Of a stretch of DNA of 64,000 nucleotides, positions 44,947 to 51,450 are shown piece after piece. Both the position numbers and the translations under genes were made by a program. Within the stretch, counting starts at the first letter, position 1. Each line of letters opens with the position of its first letter. Source of the DNA: a virus; the IMG/VR virus record IMGVR_UViG_3300044726_000026, positions 1-64,000 of that record. The stretch is one strand, 5' to 3'. The notes under the pieces are model-generated. The model did not search any database, was not told the DNA's origin, and was given only the letters and a program-made list of their open reading frames with translations.

Positions 44947-45543
44947 ATGGTGACGGAGACGATCAACCGTGTGCTGGCGTTCATGGACCGACCCTGGAAG
45001 GCGGTCGTCATCGTTGTGCTGATCGTCATTGGTGGCGTTGGGTGGGTGCTGTACGACAAGCGTCAGGAACTTTTCGAGGTCTGGCTAACGCCTGACACCC
45101 CGGAACTGAAGACCGCCGACATCCCCGAAGCACTCCTGAAACTGACGACCGAGACAAGCGCCGATCTGGTACAGGTCTGGGCGGTCGATCTGCCGACCAA
45201 CTCACAGTGGTTCCTCGGTGCGCGACGGCACGATGGCGAACGTCCGGTGATCCCGTCGCCGCGCCGCCTTCCCATCATCGACCATACCTCGGACGTGCGG
45301 AAGCTGGTCGATGTACTGGAGGGTCATCCTACCTGCGTTGATCTCTCGACCAACGGCACGCCGGTCGCGCGTCGCCTCGCGGAGCGCGGCATGGAGCGCG
45401 GCTGTGCGGTACCGATCCCACCCAACCCTGAGTCGTTCGTCGGTGTGATCTATCTGGCGTGGGCAAAGAGGACGGATGTCAGCAACGAGAACGTGGCTGT
45501 CGGCGCGGCGCGCGAGATAGCACGTAAGCTGGCTACGCATTGA
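44947..45543 (+). CDS. Single-span membrane protein, candidate lysis partner
   Basis: 198 residues. The N-terminus (18 residues with R8, R15, K18) is followed by one membrane span (AVVIVVLIVIGGVGWVLY, ~19-36) and a ~160-residue soluble domain outside or inside the cell. The soluble part (RKLVDVLEGHPTCVDLS, GCAVPIPPNPESFVGVIYLAW) has a GAF-like alternation. Proteins of this shape follow endolysin genes in several phage groups and may act as holin regulator or envelope-disrupting factor; this is inference from position. Confidence 0.7.
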   Translation: MVTETINRVLAFMDRPWKAVVIVVLIVIGGVGWVLYDKRQELFEVWLTPDTPELKTADIPEALLKLTTETSADLVQVWAVDLPTNSQWFLGARRHDGERPVIPSPRRLPIIDHTSDVRKLVDVLEGHPTCVDLSTNGTPVARRLAERGMERGCAVPIPPNPESFVGVIYLAWAKRTDVSNENVAVGAAREIARKLATH

Positions 45544-45559
45544 TGCTTGTGGATAACAC

Positions 45560-45588
45560 TTTACAGGAAGTTACTTCTCGTGTATTCT
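45560..45588 (+). promoter_or_regulatory. Promoter with the palindrome filling its spacer
   Basis: TTTACA (45560-45565) and TATTCT (45583-45588) are 17 bases apart, and the spacer begins with a palindrome copy (45566-45578). A protein bound there would block RNA polymerase. No gene lies between this promoter and the terminator ~45 bases downstream. Confidence 0.5.
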
Positions 45589-45594
45589 ACGAAA

Positions 45595-45671
45595 TGTTCG
45601 ACGCTTGGTTTTTTTGACGCGGATAAACTTTTAGCCCCCGGTGCTGGTTGCTCGCACCGGGGGCTATTTTT
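45595..45671 (+). ncRNA. Candidate ~75-nt small RNA
   Basis: Bounded by the promoter above and a strong terminator, with no usable reading frame. The transcript would start near 45595, contain an unpaired U-rich stretch (GGTTTTTTTG) and end in the terminator stem. It could equally be the leader of an attenuated transcript, but nothing is translated directly downstream. Inference only. Confidence 0.35.
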
Positions 45672-45672
45672 A
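45632..45672 (+). terminator. Rho-independent terminator closing the late operon
   Basis: TAGCCCCCGGTGC (45632-45644) and GCACCGGGGGCTA (45654-45666) form a perfect 13-bp stem with a 9-base loop, followed by TTTTTAT. It separates the lysis genes from the PEP-CTERM genes. The rest of the gap to 45895 holds only the next promoter and no gene. Confidence 0.93.
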
Positions 45673-45828
45673 TGGGACGAGTCTCGCCAAATGAGACACA
45701 CGAATGCCGGGGCCTGGAAGGGTCGCCAGCGGCTCGGAGGGTCTGGCCGCACCAGGGGTAGCGGGCACCCCTCCAGACGCCGCCCTACCCCCCTAGAATT
45801 TGCCGGAACAAGGGGGTTGACAGACGGT

Positions 45829-45857
45829 TTGCCATACGAATGACGCTATGGTAATAT
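45829..45857 (+). promoter_or_regulatory. Promoter of the PEP-CTERM gene pair
   Basis: TTGCCA (45829-45834), 17 bases, TAATAT (45852-45857). A second possible -35, TTGACA, lies at 45817-45822 but has no -10 at proper distance. Its own promoter after a strong terminator indicates that the two exported proteins are expressed independently of late genes. Confidence 0.55.
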
Positions 45858-45895
45858 TTCTCTGCGTCAAAATTGCGACAACCCAGGAGGCTCCA

Positions 45896-46633
45896 GTGAA
45901 AAAACTCTACCTCGCCGCCACAGCCCTCGCGGCCATGGCTCTCGCCACACCAGCGTACGCGACCCTACAGATCAGCGCGGACATCAACGGCACGATCTTC
46001 TCCTGTCAGGATCAGGCCGGGTGTGACACCAACCTCGCGGTCGGCCAGCTTGCCATCGCTAACCAGACCATCGCCGGGGTGCAGTTCCTCGGCTCGGCGC
46101 AGACCCAGGTGATCGGGCAGACGAACTCGCTCAACACGTCGTCATTCCAGATCATCAATAATAACGCCGGTACCGTCGCGCTCCAACTGGCGGTCAGCGG
46201 CATCGGTTTCCTGGGTCCGGTCGAGACGTTCTCGGCGTCCTCGTCGGGCACGTTCCAGTCGGCTATCGGATCGTCAGCGAACTTTACTTATTTCGCTGAC
46301 ACATCGAATACTCAGGGGGCTAATTCCCCGACCGATCTACCGGGGACCAGCCTGGTACCGGGCGGTGACACCAAACTCGTCACCCTCGCGACAGACGGCT
46401 TCGGCTTCAACCATTCCGGCGCGTTCATCGACAACGATCTTTACTCGATGTCCCTCGGCACCACGATCAGCCTGATCGCTGGCGGCTCATTGGTGGGACG
46501 GTCACAGGCCATCGTGACAGAACAAGTCGCCGTACCGGAACCAGCCTCTCTCGGACTCCTGGGAGTGGGCTTGGTAGGGCTGGGCATGGTAGCCCGGCGT
46601 AAAAAGACTACAAGCGGAGAACAAGCAGCATGA
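45896..46633 (+). CDS. Exported PEP-CTERM protein 1
   Basis: 245 residues from GTG 45896, five bases after AGGAGG. The signal peptide KKLYLAATALAAMALATPAYA is probably cleaved after ~21. The mature part is Thr/Ser/Gly-rich beta (~22-210). The end is a complete PEP-CTERM anchor: VPEPASLGLLG (from ~213), a hydrophobic span and ARRKK. Such tails are cut by a host exosortase and sort proteins to the envelope or exopolysaccharide matrix, so a host with that system is implied. Rare cargo for a phage; it overlaps the next gene as ATGA. Confidence 0.85.
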   Translation: MKKLYLAATALAAMALATPAYATLQISADINGTIFSCQDQAGCDTNLAVGQLAIANQTIAGVQFLGSAQTQVIGQTNSLNTSSFQIINNNAGTVALQLAVSGIGFLGPVETFSASSSGTFQSAIGSSANFTYFADTSNTQGANSPTDLPGTSLVPGGDTKLVTLATDGFGFNHSGAFIDNDLYSMSLGTTISLIAGGSLVGRSQAIVTEQVAVPEPASLGLLGVGLVGLGMVARRKKTTSGEQAA

Positions 46634-47409
46634 GGAAGTTACTTCTGAGCACTATTGCCGTTGTGGCGGGGGCGTGGTTCTTCCCACCCACCGCACAGGC
46701 GGCAGTCCAACTGTCGATAGGCGTACTGCCTACGATCCAACAGGTGCCGCAATCGCAGAGCGCGCCGTGCATAATCTGCGGCACGAACCAAGCCCATAAC
46801 CCAGCCGGGTTTGGGTTCAACGACTTCACCAGCACCGGCAACCTGTCATCGTTCAACACCTTCTCGACCAACATCAATCCCGGTGGCGGCGGTCAGGTGG
46901 CGGGCGATCTGGAAGCCAACGCGGTCGGCTATAGCGATGGTCTACTGACCAGCTTCCTGAACGCCAGCGGCACCGATCCTTTGTTTCACTTCGGGATCGT
47001 TGTCGATATCAACACCGCGCAGGGTGGCGAAACCCTGACGGCGTTCCAACTGATCGACCTGAACAAGCCAGCGGGATCGCGGATCGTCTTCGACCTGTCT
47101 CCACTCCTGCCGTTCGCCATGCCCGACACTCAGAACGGTAACGGTAAGGGTGACTACCTGATCTCGGGCTTCGACCTCTCGTTGGGTTGTCGCAGTTCCG
47201 GTCAGTTCGTACTGGCTGATTGCGTGATCCAGCCGGGGGATAACCTGCTCTTCCATGCCGCGTGGACAGGTGCCAGTGATGGTGCCGAGTCCTTCTACAT
47301 GGTGGCGGTCCCGACAGCCGTGGTTGACGCACCGGAACCGGCAAGCCTTGCCATGCTCGGCATGGGCCTGTTGGGTATGGTCGCGGTTCGTCGCCGTCGC
47401 CGTTCCTAA
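46630..47409 (+). CDS. Exported PEP-CTERM protein 2
   Basis: 259 residues, translationally coupled to the first. The signal peptide RKLLLSTIAVVAGAWFFPP...AQA contains a palindrome copy (46634) coding KLLL. The mature part resembles a secreted beta protein with DINTAQGGETLTAFQL and LIDLNKPAGSRIVFDLS, and has cysteines at CIICG and GCRSSG. The C-terminus is APEPASLAMLGMG, a hydrophobic span and RRRRRS, a textbook PEP-CTERM anchor. The pair may alter host surface or biofilm. Confidence 0.85.
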   Translation: MRKLLLSTIAVVAGAWFFPPTAQAAVQLSIGVLPTIQQVPQSQSAPCIICGTNQAHNPAGFGFNDFTSTGNLSSFNTFSTNINPGGGGQVAGDLEANAVGYSDGLLTSFLNASGTDPLFHFGIVVDINTAQGGETLTAFQLIDLNKPAGSRIVFDLSPLLPFAMPDTQNGNGKGDYLISGFDLSLGCRSSGQFVLADCVIQPGDNLLFHAAWTGASDGAESFYMVAVPTAVVDAPEPASLAMLGMGLLGMVAVRRRRRS

Positions 47410-47420
47410 AACTCTGGACA

Positions 47421-47452
47421 AAAAAAAAGCCCCGCGAAAGCGGGGCTTTTTC
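47421..47452. terminator. Bidirectional rho-independent terminator
   Basis: AAAAAGCCCCGC, GAAA loop, GCGGGGCTTTTT: perfect stem with A-run on one side and T-run on the other, placed between the rightward PEP-CTERM pair and a leftward small gene. It works in both directions. Confidence 0.95.
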
Positions 47453-47463
47453 ATGTACGCTCG

Positions 47464-47640
47464 TCAGTTCGGCATCGCCTCGGCCTGTGCGAGTTCCGCA
47501 GCGGCCTCGGACTTATCCGCTTCCGTCTTCGCCTTCGCTACGTTCTCCTTGGCCTTGGCGATGGCTTCCTGTTTCCGCTGTTGGTTCGTTGGCTGATTGG
47601 TCGGCTGGTCAGTCGGCTGGTCAGTCGGCTTTTCCGGCAT
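47464..47640 (-). CDS. Small PTDQ/PTNQ-repeat protein (58 residues)
   Basis: Leftward ATG at 47640 behind a perfect AGGAGG (GAAGGAGGATATCCCC). The N-terminus is a four-fold PT(D/N)Q repeat (residues ~5-20); the rest is an Ala/Lys/Glu-rich helix likely to form a coiled coil. The strong ribosome site and the terminator right after the stop make it a real gene despite its length. Function unknown. Confidence 0.8.
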   Translation of the reverse strand: MPEKPTDQPTDQPTNQPTNQQRKQEAIAKAKENVAKAKTEADKSEAAAELAQAEAMPN

Positions 47641-47722
47641 GGGGATATCCTCCTTCGAAGGTACGTCTGGGTATAACGCCCGTATCAGTCGTGGGTTCCA
47701 CGCTAACGATCTATTGATACCA

Positions 47723-48859
47723 TCAACCGTGCCAGTTTGACCAGTGATCCCCCTTGATAGCGCCGAGGATCGTGTCGGAAGTAACTTCCGTGTTCAGCAC
47801 GGCCAGGGTCTTCGGCATCGACGCCAGTTTTTCATGCGTCACAGCCCACGCATCGAAGTCAGCCTGAACCTGGGCATGGTAGAGGTCAAGGAGTGAAACC
47901 TCCGGGGGCGGTGGAGGGGGAGGCGGCGGCGGGGGAGGGGGTGGCGGCTCCGTGGTTCCACCGATGAACGCTATGTGCGTGAGGTCGAGGATCGGGTGTA
48001 CCGCCAGGACGTTTCCGCCGAGAGGGTTGGCCAGATTGAACACGTCGTCGCCAATGAAGTTGGTCAGCCCGACACCGGTCGGGTTGAGAAGACCGAAGCC
48101 GCCGGTATCATCGTTGACGATGGTGTTGCCCGACATATCTACGTTGTTGGTGTGACCGGCTACCAGACCTTCCTCGCCGTAGGCGATGATGTTCGGGTTG
48201 TCGGTGTTGGGGCTTTGCTGGAACACGTTGCCTTGGATGATGGCGTTCCCGCCGTTGGGTAGGTCGAGCGTGTACGAGGCGGTCCCCTGGTTGTCGAAGA
48301 TGCGGTTGTTGGTGATGATGTTGTTCGCGGCACGGCTCTTGACCTCGTGCCCGATGATGGCGTCGTGAATGTAGCTGTTGGTCAGGGTGAACGTGTTGAT
48401 CGCGCCGATGTAAATGTCGTGCGTGAAGCCAGAGCCGTCGCCGTTAAAGGCGAACTCTGACCGGTCAATGGTGATCGTGCCGTTGGGATCAGCGACACCT
48501 AGTATGCCTTCCTGATTGTTGTGGAAGTAAACGTTGTTCAGGACGAGGTTGCCGCCCTGGTAGCGGATGGCCGCGCCGTTCTGATCTGGCACGGTCACGC
48601 CGGAGATGTCGAAGCCCGAGATCGTGACGTTGCCTTGCTCGGTGATGTACGCCTTGCCGTCTGGCGGTTGGGCACCACCGGCAGTGACCAGTTTCACCCA
48701 GCCGCCTACGGCGGTGAGCGTCAGGTCGTGGCCGATGAACAGCCAATCGTTCGTGTAGGTGCCAGCCTGGACATTGATGGTGTCTCCCGCACCGGATGCG
48801 TTCACGGCTGCGGCGATGGTCGCGTATTGCTGGCCGGGGCCAACGGTTAACGTGGTCAT
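47723..48859 (-). CDS. Right-handed beta-helix protein with polyproline hinge
   Basis: 378 residues from ATG 48859 (GGAG six bases before); an ATG at 48871 would add four residues. Residues 1-~290 form a pectate-lyase-like beta helix with repeated rungs (NVTISGFDISGV, NLVLNNVYFHNN, ITIDRSEFAFNG, FTLTNSYIHD, NNIITNNRIFDN). A run of 15 prolines (~303-317) connects to a ~65-residue helical end (LLDLYHAQVQADFDAWAVTHEKL ... GDHWSNWHG). No signal peptide is seen; secretion, or use as a virion depolymerase or adhesin, cannot be told apart. A palindrome copy (47777) codes TEVTSD. Confidence 0.8.
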   Translation of the reverse strand: MTTLTVGPGQQYATIAAAVNASGAGDTINVQAGTYTNDWLFIGHDLTLTAVGGWVKLVTAGGAQPPDGKAYITEQGNVTISGFDISGVTVPDQNGAAIRYQGGNLVLNNVYFHNNQEGILGVADPNGTITIDRSEFAFNGDGSGFTHDIYIGAINTFTLTNSYIHDAIIGHEVKSRAANNIITNNRIFDNQGTASYTLDLPNGGNAIIQGNVFQQSPNTDNPNIIAYGEEGLVAGHTNNVDMSGNTIVNDDTGGFGLLNPTGVGLTNFIGDDVFNLANPLGGNVLAVHPILDLTHIAFIGGTTEPPPPPPPPPPPPPPPEVSLLDLYHAQVQADFDAWAVTHEKLASMPKTLAVLNTEVTSDTILGAIKGDHWSNWHG

Positions 48860-48881
48860 CTTGTTCTCCATTTGCGAGGCG

Positions 48882-48917
48882 ACAGTATAGCACGGCGGGC
48901 CGAGGAAGTAACTTCCT
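48882..48917 (-). promoter_or_regulatory. Possible leftward promoter overlapping a palindrome copy
   Basis: On the minus strand, a TATACT -10 (around 48888-48893) stands 16 bases after TTACTT, which is itself the right half of the palindrome at 48905-48917. It would serve the beta-helix gene. The -35 is weak. Confidence 0.35.
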
Positions 48918-49093
48918 CAATGCCACTTGCCATCTTTCCTGCGAAAGCCCCAACGCCGCATGGAAACGGCGTGGGACTTGTCGTCGCATTTACAGGTGCC
49001 ATCCATCTGGTAGTGTTTAGGCGCTCGTATGTGCAGTGGACATTTCAGTACCCACTCATCGAGTACGACTACCGGATGTTTGGCTTTGGTCAT
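48917..49093 (-). CDS. Small cysteine-motif protein (GTCKCDD family, copy 1)
   Basis: 58 residues from the leftward ATG at 49093. A CPLH pair and GTCKCDD suggest a small metal-binding fold (C..H....C.C); the end is RRWGFRRKDGKWH. It is a clear paralogue of the gene at 54621, sharing GTCKCDD, a following (R/E)WG(F/Y) and a final K(D/G)xxW. Unknown function; the copy in each small-gene operon suggests early-gene duplication. Confidence 0.75.
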   Translation of the reverse strand: MTKAKHPVVVLDEWVLKCPLHIRAPKHYQMDGTCKCDDKSHAVSMRRWGFRRKDGKWH

Positions 49094-49094
49094 T

Positions 49095-49460
49095 TCAGAT
49101 CCCCAGGTCGTGGGCGCGGATGCGAGCACTGAAGCGGTCGTGCCATTTGATTTTGGAAGTAACTTCTTTGACCGTCGTCTTCGGCGGTCGGGTCTTGTCG
49201 GTGTCTCCGATCTCCGCGCCGACGATCAGCGCGGGACCGGCGAACAGACCTTGACCGCAGCCGGGTAGTTCGAAGAAGTCTTCGAAGAGGAACAAGCCCT
49301 CGTCGTTTACGTAGACGGTATCGCCCTTGTGGTACCCGGCGAGGCAGAAGGTGTCGTGACCGTCGCTGTCGGAGACAGCCCTGCCGATGGATCGGAAGCC
49401 ATCGGGGCATTCAACCGCGCTCACGCTACGGTCGATTGGGTTGATGTGGATCGCTTTCAT
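49095..49460 (-). CDS. DUF3846-like protein
   Basis: 121 residues from ATG 49460, behind AAAGGACATCAGC, with its own promoter at 49492-49520. The pattern KAIHINPIDRSVSAVE at the start, DTVYVNDEGLFLFED in the middle and AGPALIVGAEIGDT after it resembles DUF3846, a small phage protein of unknown role. A palindrome copy codes KEVTSK near the C-terminus (49155). Confidence 0.65.
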   Translation of the reverse strand: MKAIHINPIDRSVSAVECPDGFRSIGRAVSDSDGHDTFCLAGYHKGDTVYVNDEGLFLFEDFFELPGCGQGLFAGPALIVGAEIGDTDKTRPPKTTVKEVTSKIKWHDRFSARIRAHDLGI

Positions 49461-49812
49461 GCTGATGTCCTTTCTGTTTTCCAGCATGTATATTATCCCA
49501 CAACGCAGCATGTATGTCAAGTTGAAGTGGAAGTGACTTCCGCCGCTTCCCTCTGACGATCTCGCTGATGCGTCCCTCGCTGTTAAGCCCGTGGGCATGA
49601 GCGATCTGGCTCATCGTCATGTGAGGAAAGTTCTCGTACATGTAGATGATGGACTTACGCATCTGGGGAGATATGCGCCGACTGACCGAGGGCGCACGCT
49701 TCAGCGGTGATCGGTTGTGCATCTCTTTACGCAGCACCGTTAGCCTGTCCGCCAACGCGCCGACGACCTTAATCATGTCGTCCAGTTCCCGGCGCATATC
49801 ATCCTTTGTCAT
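49426..49812 (-). CDS. Helix-turn-helix protein, candidate regulator
   Basis: 128 residues from ATG 49812 behind AGGAGGAACAG. An N-terminal helix (DDMRRELDDMIKVVGALADRL) is followed by a helix-turn-helix (MTMSQIAHAHGLNSEGRISEIV, ~65-86) with a basic end GKRRKS. The last ~35 residues are encoded by the palindrome at 49529, the promoter of the next gene and that gene's start, so they look like fortuitous read-through. It is one of few DNA-binding candidates for the genome-wide palindrome. Confidence 0.65.
   Translation of the reverse strand: MTKDDMRRELDDMIKVVGALADRLTVLRKEMHNRSPLKRAPSVSRRISPQMRKSIIYMYENFPHMTMSQIAHAHGLNSEGRISEIVRGKRRKSLPLQLDIHAALWDNIHAGKQKGHQHESDPHQPNRP
49492..49520 (-). promoter_or_regulatory. 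Leftward promoter, TTGACATAC family
   Basis: Minus strand TTGACA (49515-49520), 17 bases beginning TACATGCTGCGTTGTGG, GATAAT (49492-49497). It belongs to the promoter family repeated through the small-gene region. A palindrome copy (49529-49541) begins eight bases upstream of the -35. Confidence 0.85.
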
Positions 49813-49821
49813 CTGTTCCTC

Positions 49822-49944
49822 CTATGATTTCCAGAAAGACCACCAGAACGCCAGCCCAAGGATGCCCCACATGAACAGGCCGACAGTGGTGCCAATGAGC
49901 AAGGCTCTGGCCGAGTGCCAATCACGATGGTTCTGGTACCTCAT
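49822..49944 (-). CDS. Small membrane protein (40 residues)
   Basis: Leftward ATG at 49944 behind GGAGGAAAAACCAC. Basic N-terminus (RYQNHRDWHSAR) and one Trp-rich hydrophobic span (LLIGTTVGLFMWGILGLAFWW). The stop abuts the AGGAGG of the next gene. Unknown; a small single-span inner-membrane peptide. Confidence 0.65.
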   Translation of the reverse strand: MRYQNHRDWHSARALLIGTTVGLFMWGILGLAFWWSFWKS

Positions 49945-50245
49945 GTGGTTTTTCCTCCACGACTTCCGGTGGCGGTGGTGCTGGCGGCTGTGCCAACTGA
50001 TCCGCCGACAGCGGGAAGTTACTTCCAAGCCAGACGTTCCGCAACTTCTCGACGGCGGAACACATGCACCACAGGTCGAGGCCGACTCCCGGCCCGCCGT
50101 AGTGTCTGACGGCATCGGCATAGGTGCCGTCCAGCGGCACGGTATCCTTCAGCCAACGACGCTGACCATTGTCCGCGATCAGAACCTCGTCGATTGCCTT
50201 GGACATACGTTGTAGTTGACGCGGTAGGTCTTTTTCGGTAGCCAT
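49922..50245 (-). CDS. Hypothetical protein with Pro-rich end
   Basis: 107 residues from ATG 50245 (or the adjacent ATG 50248), behind AAGGAGAAG. The region DNGQRRWLKDTVPLDGTYADAVRHYGGPG looks folded; the end is PPAPPPPEVVEEKPHEVPEPS. A palindrome copy (50014) codes GSNF. The C-terminus overlaps the start of the small membrane protein. Not recognised. Confidence 0.65.
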   Translation of the reverse strand: MATEKDLPRQLQRMSKAIDEVLIADNGQRRWLKDTVPLDGTYADAVRHYGGPGVGLDLWCMCSAVEKLRNVWLGSNFPLSADQLAQPPAPPPPEVVEEKPHEVPEPS

Positions 50246-50460
50246 CATTCTTCTCCTTGTTGGAACAGTTGGTCTATCGCGGCCTTGATCTTGTTCGCCG
50301 GGTGTATTCCCCAATGAGTGGGGAGTTCTTTATCTCCCCAATACAGGGCGAACTCCACGTCGGGAGAGTTTCCTTCCCGACGTATTCGCAAAGTCCAGCG
50401 GCTATTCAAGCTATCCAAGCCGTTGGGGAAATCGACCTCGATCTCTCGATACACTTTCAT
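50245..50460 (-). CDS. Hypothetical protein
   Basis: 71 residues. The leftward ATG (50460) is directly preceded by a palindrome copy (50461-50473), reading GGAAGTGACTTCC-ATG on the coding strand. Beta-rich with IEVDFPNG, RWTLRIRREG and FALYWGDKELPTHWG. Not recognised. Confidence 0.65.
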   Translation of the reverse strand: MKVYREIEVDFPNGLDSLNSRWTLRIRREGNSPDVEFALYWGDKELPTHWGIHPANKIKAAIDQLFQQGEE

Positions 50461-50465
50461 GGAAG

Positions 50466-51197
50466 TCACTTCCTTCTGAAAACATTCATCACGCGGAAAC
50501 GGTGATTGGTTGACTTGACGATGCCCACCACCCCGATCAGGTCGAAGGTATCCTTGCGCCACATGGGCAATACCTGATCGAGCCACACGACATGCGCCCC
50601 GGCGGGCAACCGGGCCAGTGCTACCAGCACCTTGTTACGCTTGACCATGGAGGTCTGATAGTGTTCCGCGTCCTCGACCGAGTACGGCGGGTCAGCCAAC
50701 ACGAGATCGTACCGGTCTAGCGGCACGTCCTCCAGGGTGTGCGCGTCGTCGGCGTAGTGTCTGGACCCTGACGTGTGGACGGACTCCGCAGCCAAGCTGA
50801 TGTCCACTGTGTCCCCTGGAAACTTTTCGAGGTCTACGTGACCAGAGAACAGGTGCAGCGTGCGTTGCTTGTCGCGGAACAGAGCGCGGACACGCTCAAG
50901 GTAGGTGGCCGGGTACCCGCCGTAGAACTGGCTCTTGACGCGGTAGTCATTGCCCATGATCCACGTCCCGACCAGACGCCCATCGGCTGAGATGAAGATG
51001 GCGTCGGGATAGCCGGTTTCGAAGCGGTAGTTCTCGATGCGGTCGGCCCAGCCCCACGGGTCGAACGGCGGGTCACGATTGACCAGCCGTGCGAGGTCCG
51101 CCGAGAGGGCTGTCGCCACGGTACGTGCCGCGCCGCCTGTCACGGGTCCGATCAGCCGTTCTCTGAGCCACTGGTACGCCTCATGCTGATCCATCAA
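50466..51197 (-). CDS. DNA methyltransferase-like protein (DPPY motif)
   Basis: 243 residues. FSGHVDL (~117-123) is a plausible SAM-binding motif I, and LVLADPPYS (~170-178) is motif IV of N6-adenine/N4-cytosine methyltransferases; YDAIF-like and IVKSTNHRFRVMNVF strands follow. No target-recognition domain or restriction partner was found. It is the second orphan methyltransferase in the window. An alternative start one codon later (51194) is possible. Confidence 0.8.
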   Translation of the reverse strand: MMDQHEAYQWLRERLIGPVTGGAARTVATALSADLARLVNRDPPFDPWGWADRIENYRFETGYPDAIFISADGRLVGTWIMGNDYRVKSQFYGGYPATYLERVRALFRDKQRTLHLFSGHVDLEKFPGDTVDISLAAESVHTSGSRHYADDAHTLEDVPLDRYDLVLADPPYSVEDAEHYQTSMVKRNKVLVALARLPAGAHVVWLDQVLPMWRKDTFDLIGVVGIVKSTNHRFRVMNVFRRK

Positions 51198-51383
51198 TCA
51201 TGCCTCGGCGTCGGAAGTTACTTCTGCTGGTCTAACTATCCAGCCTTGAGCCATTAGCTTCTCCCGGCTCTCCTTGGTGTTGGGCATCTGTTTGAGCGCC
51301 ACCAATCGGCTCCATGCGCCCTCTTCCGATACGAACTTGTTGGCCCAGGTCAGACCGTATCGGGTGACTACTTTGTATTGCAT
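51198..51383 (-). CDS. Hypothetical protein
   Basis: 61 residues from ATG 51383 (GGAG six bases before); ATGs at 51389 and 51395 are less well placed. Mixed alpha/beta with RYGLTWANKFVSEEGAWSRL. A palindrome copy (51213) codes PAEVTSDAEA at the C-terminus. The gene begins right after the terminator of the ParB-like gene, so its transcription depends on read-through. Confidence 0.65.
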   Translation of the reverse strand: MQYKVVTRYGLTWANKFVSEEGAWSRLVALKQMPNTKESREKLMAQGWIVRPAEVTSDAEA

Positions 51384-51397
51384 CACCATCTCCATGC

Positions 51398-51426
51398 GAA
51401 AAAGGCGGGGCCTCGCGACCCCGCCT
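51398..51426 (-). terminator. Rho-independent terminator after ParB-like gene
   Basis: On the minus strand, AGGCGGGG and CCCCGCCT pair around an 8-base loop (TCGCGAGG), then TTTTT. It lies 25 bases downstream of the ParB-like stop. Confidence 0.88.
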
Positions 51427-51450
51427 GTCATCGGAAGTAACTTCCGGCGA

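Noticed and set aside
45672-45828. Possible gene between the late terminator and the PEP-CTERM promoter
   Set aside because: A frame of 98 codons exists from 45547, but it crosses the terminator, has no ribosome site and shows no protein-like pattern.
48523-48535. Apparent palindrome copy GGAAGTAAACGTT
   Set aside because: Only the left arm matches; the right arm is absent.
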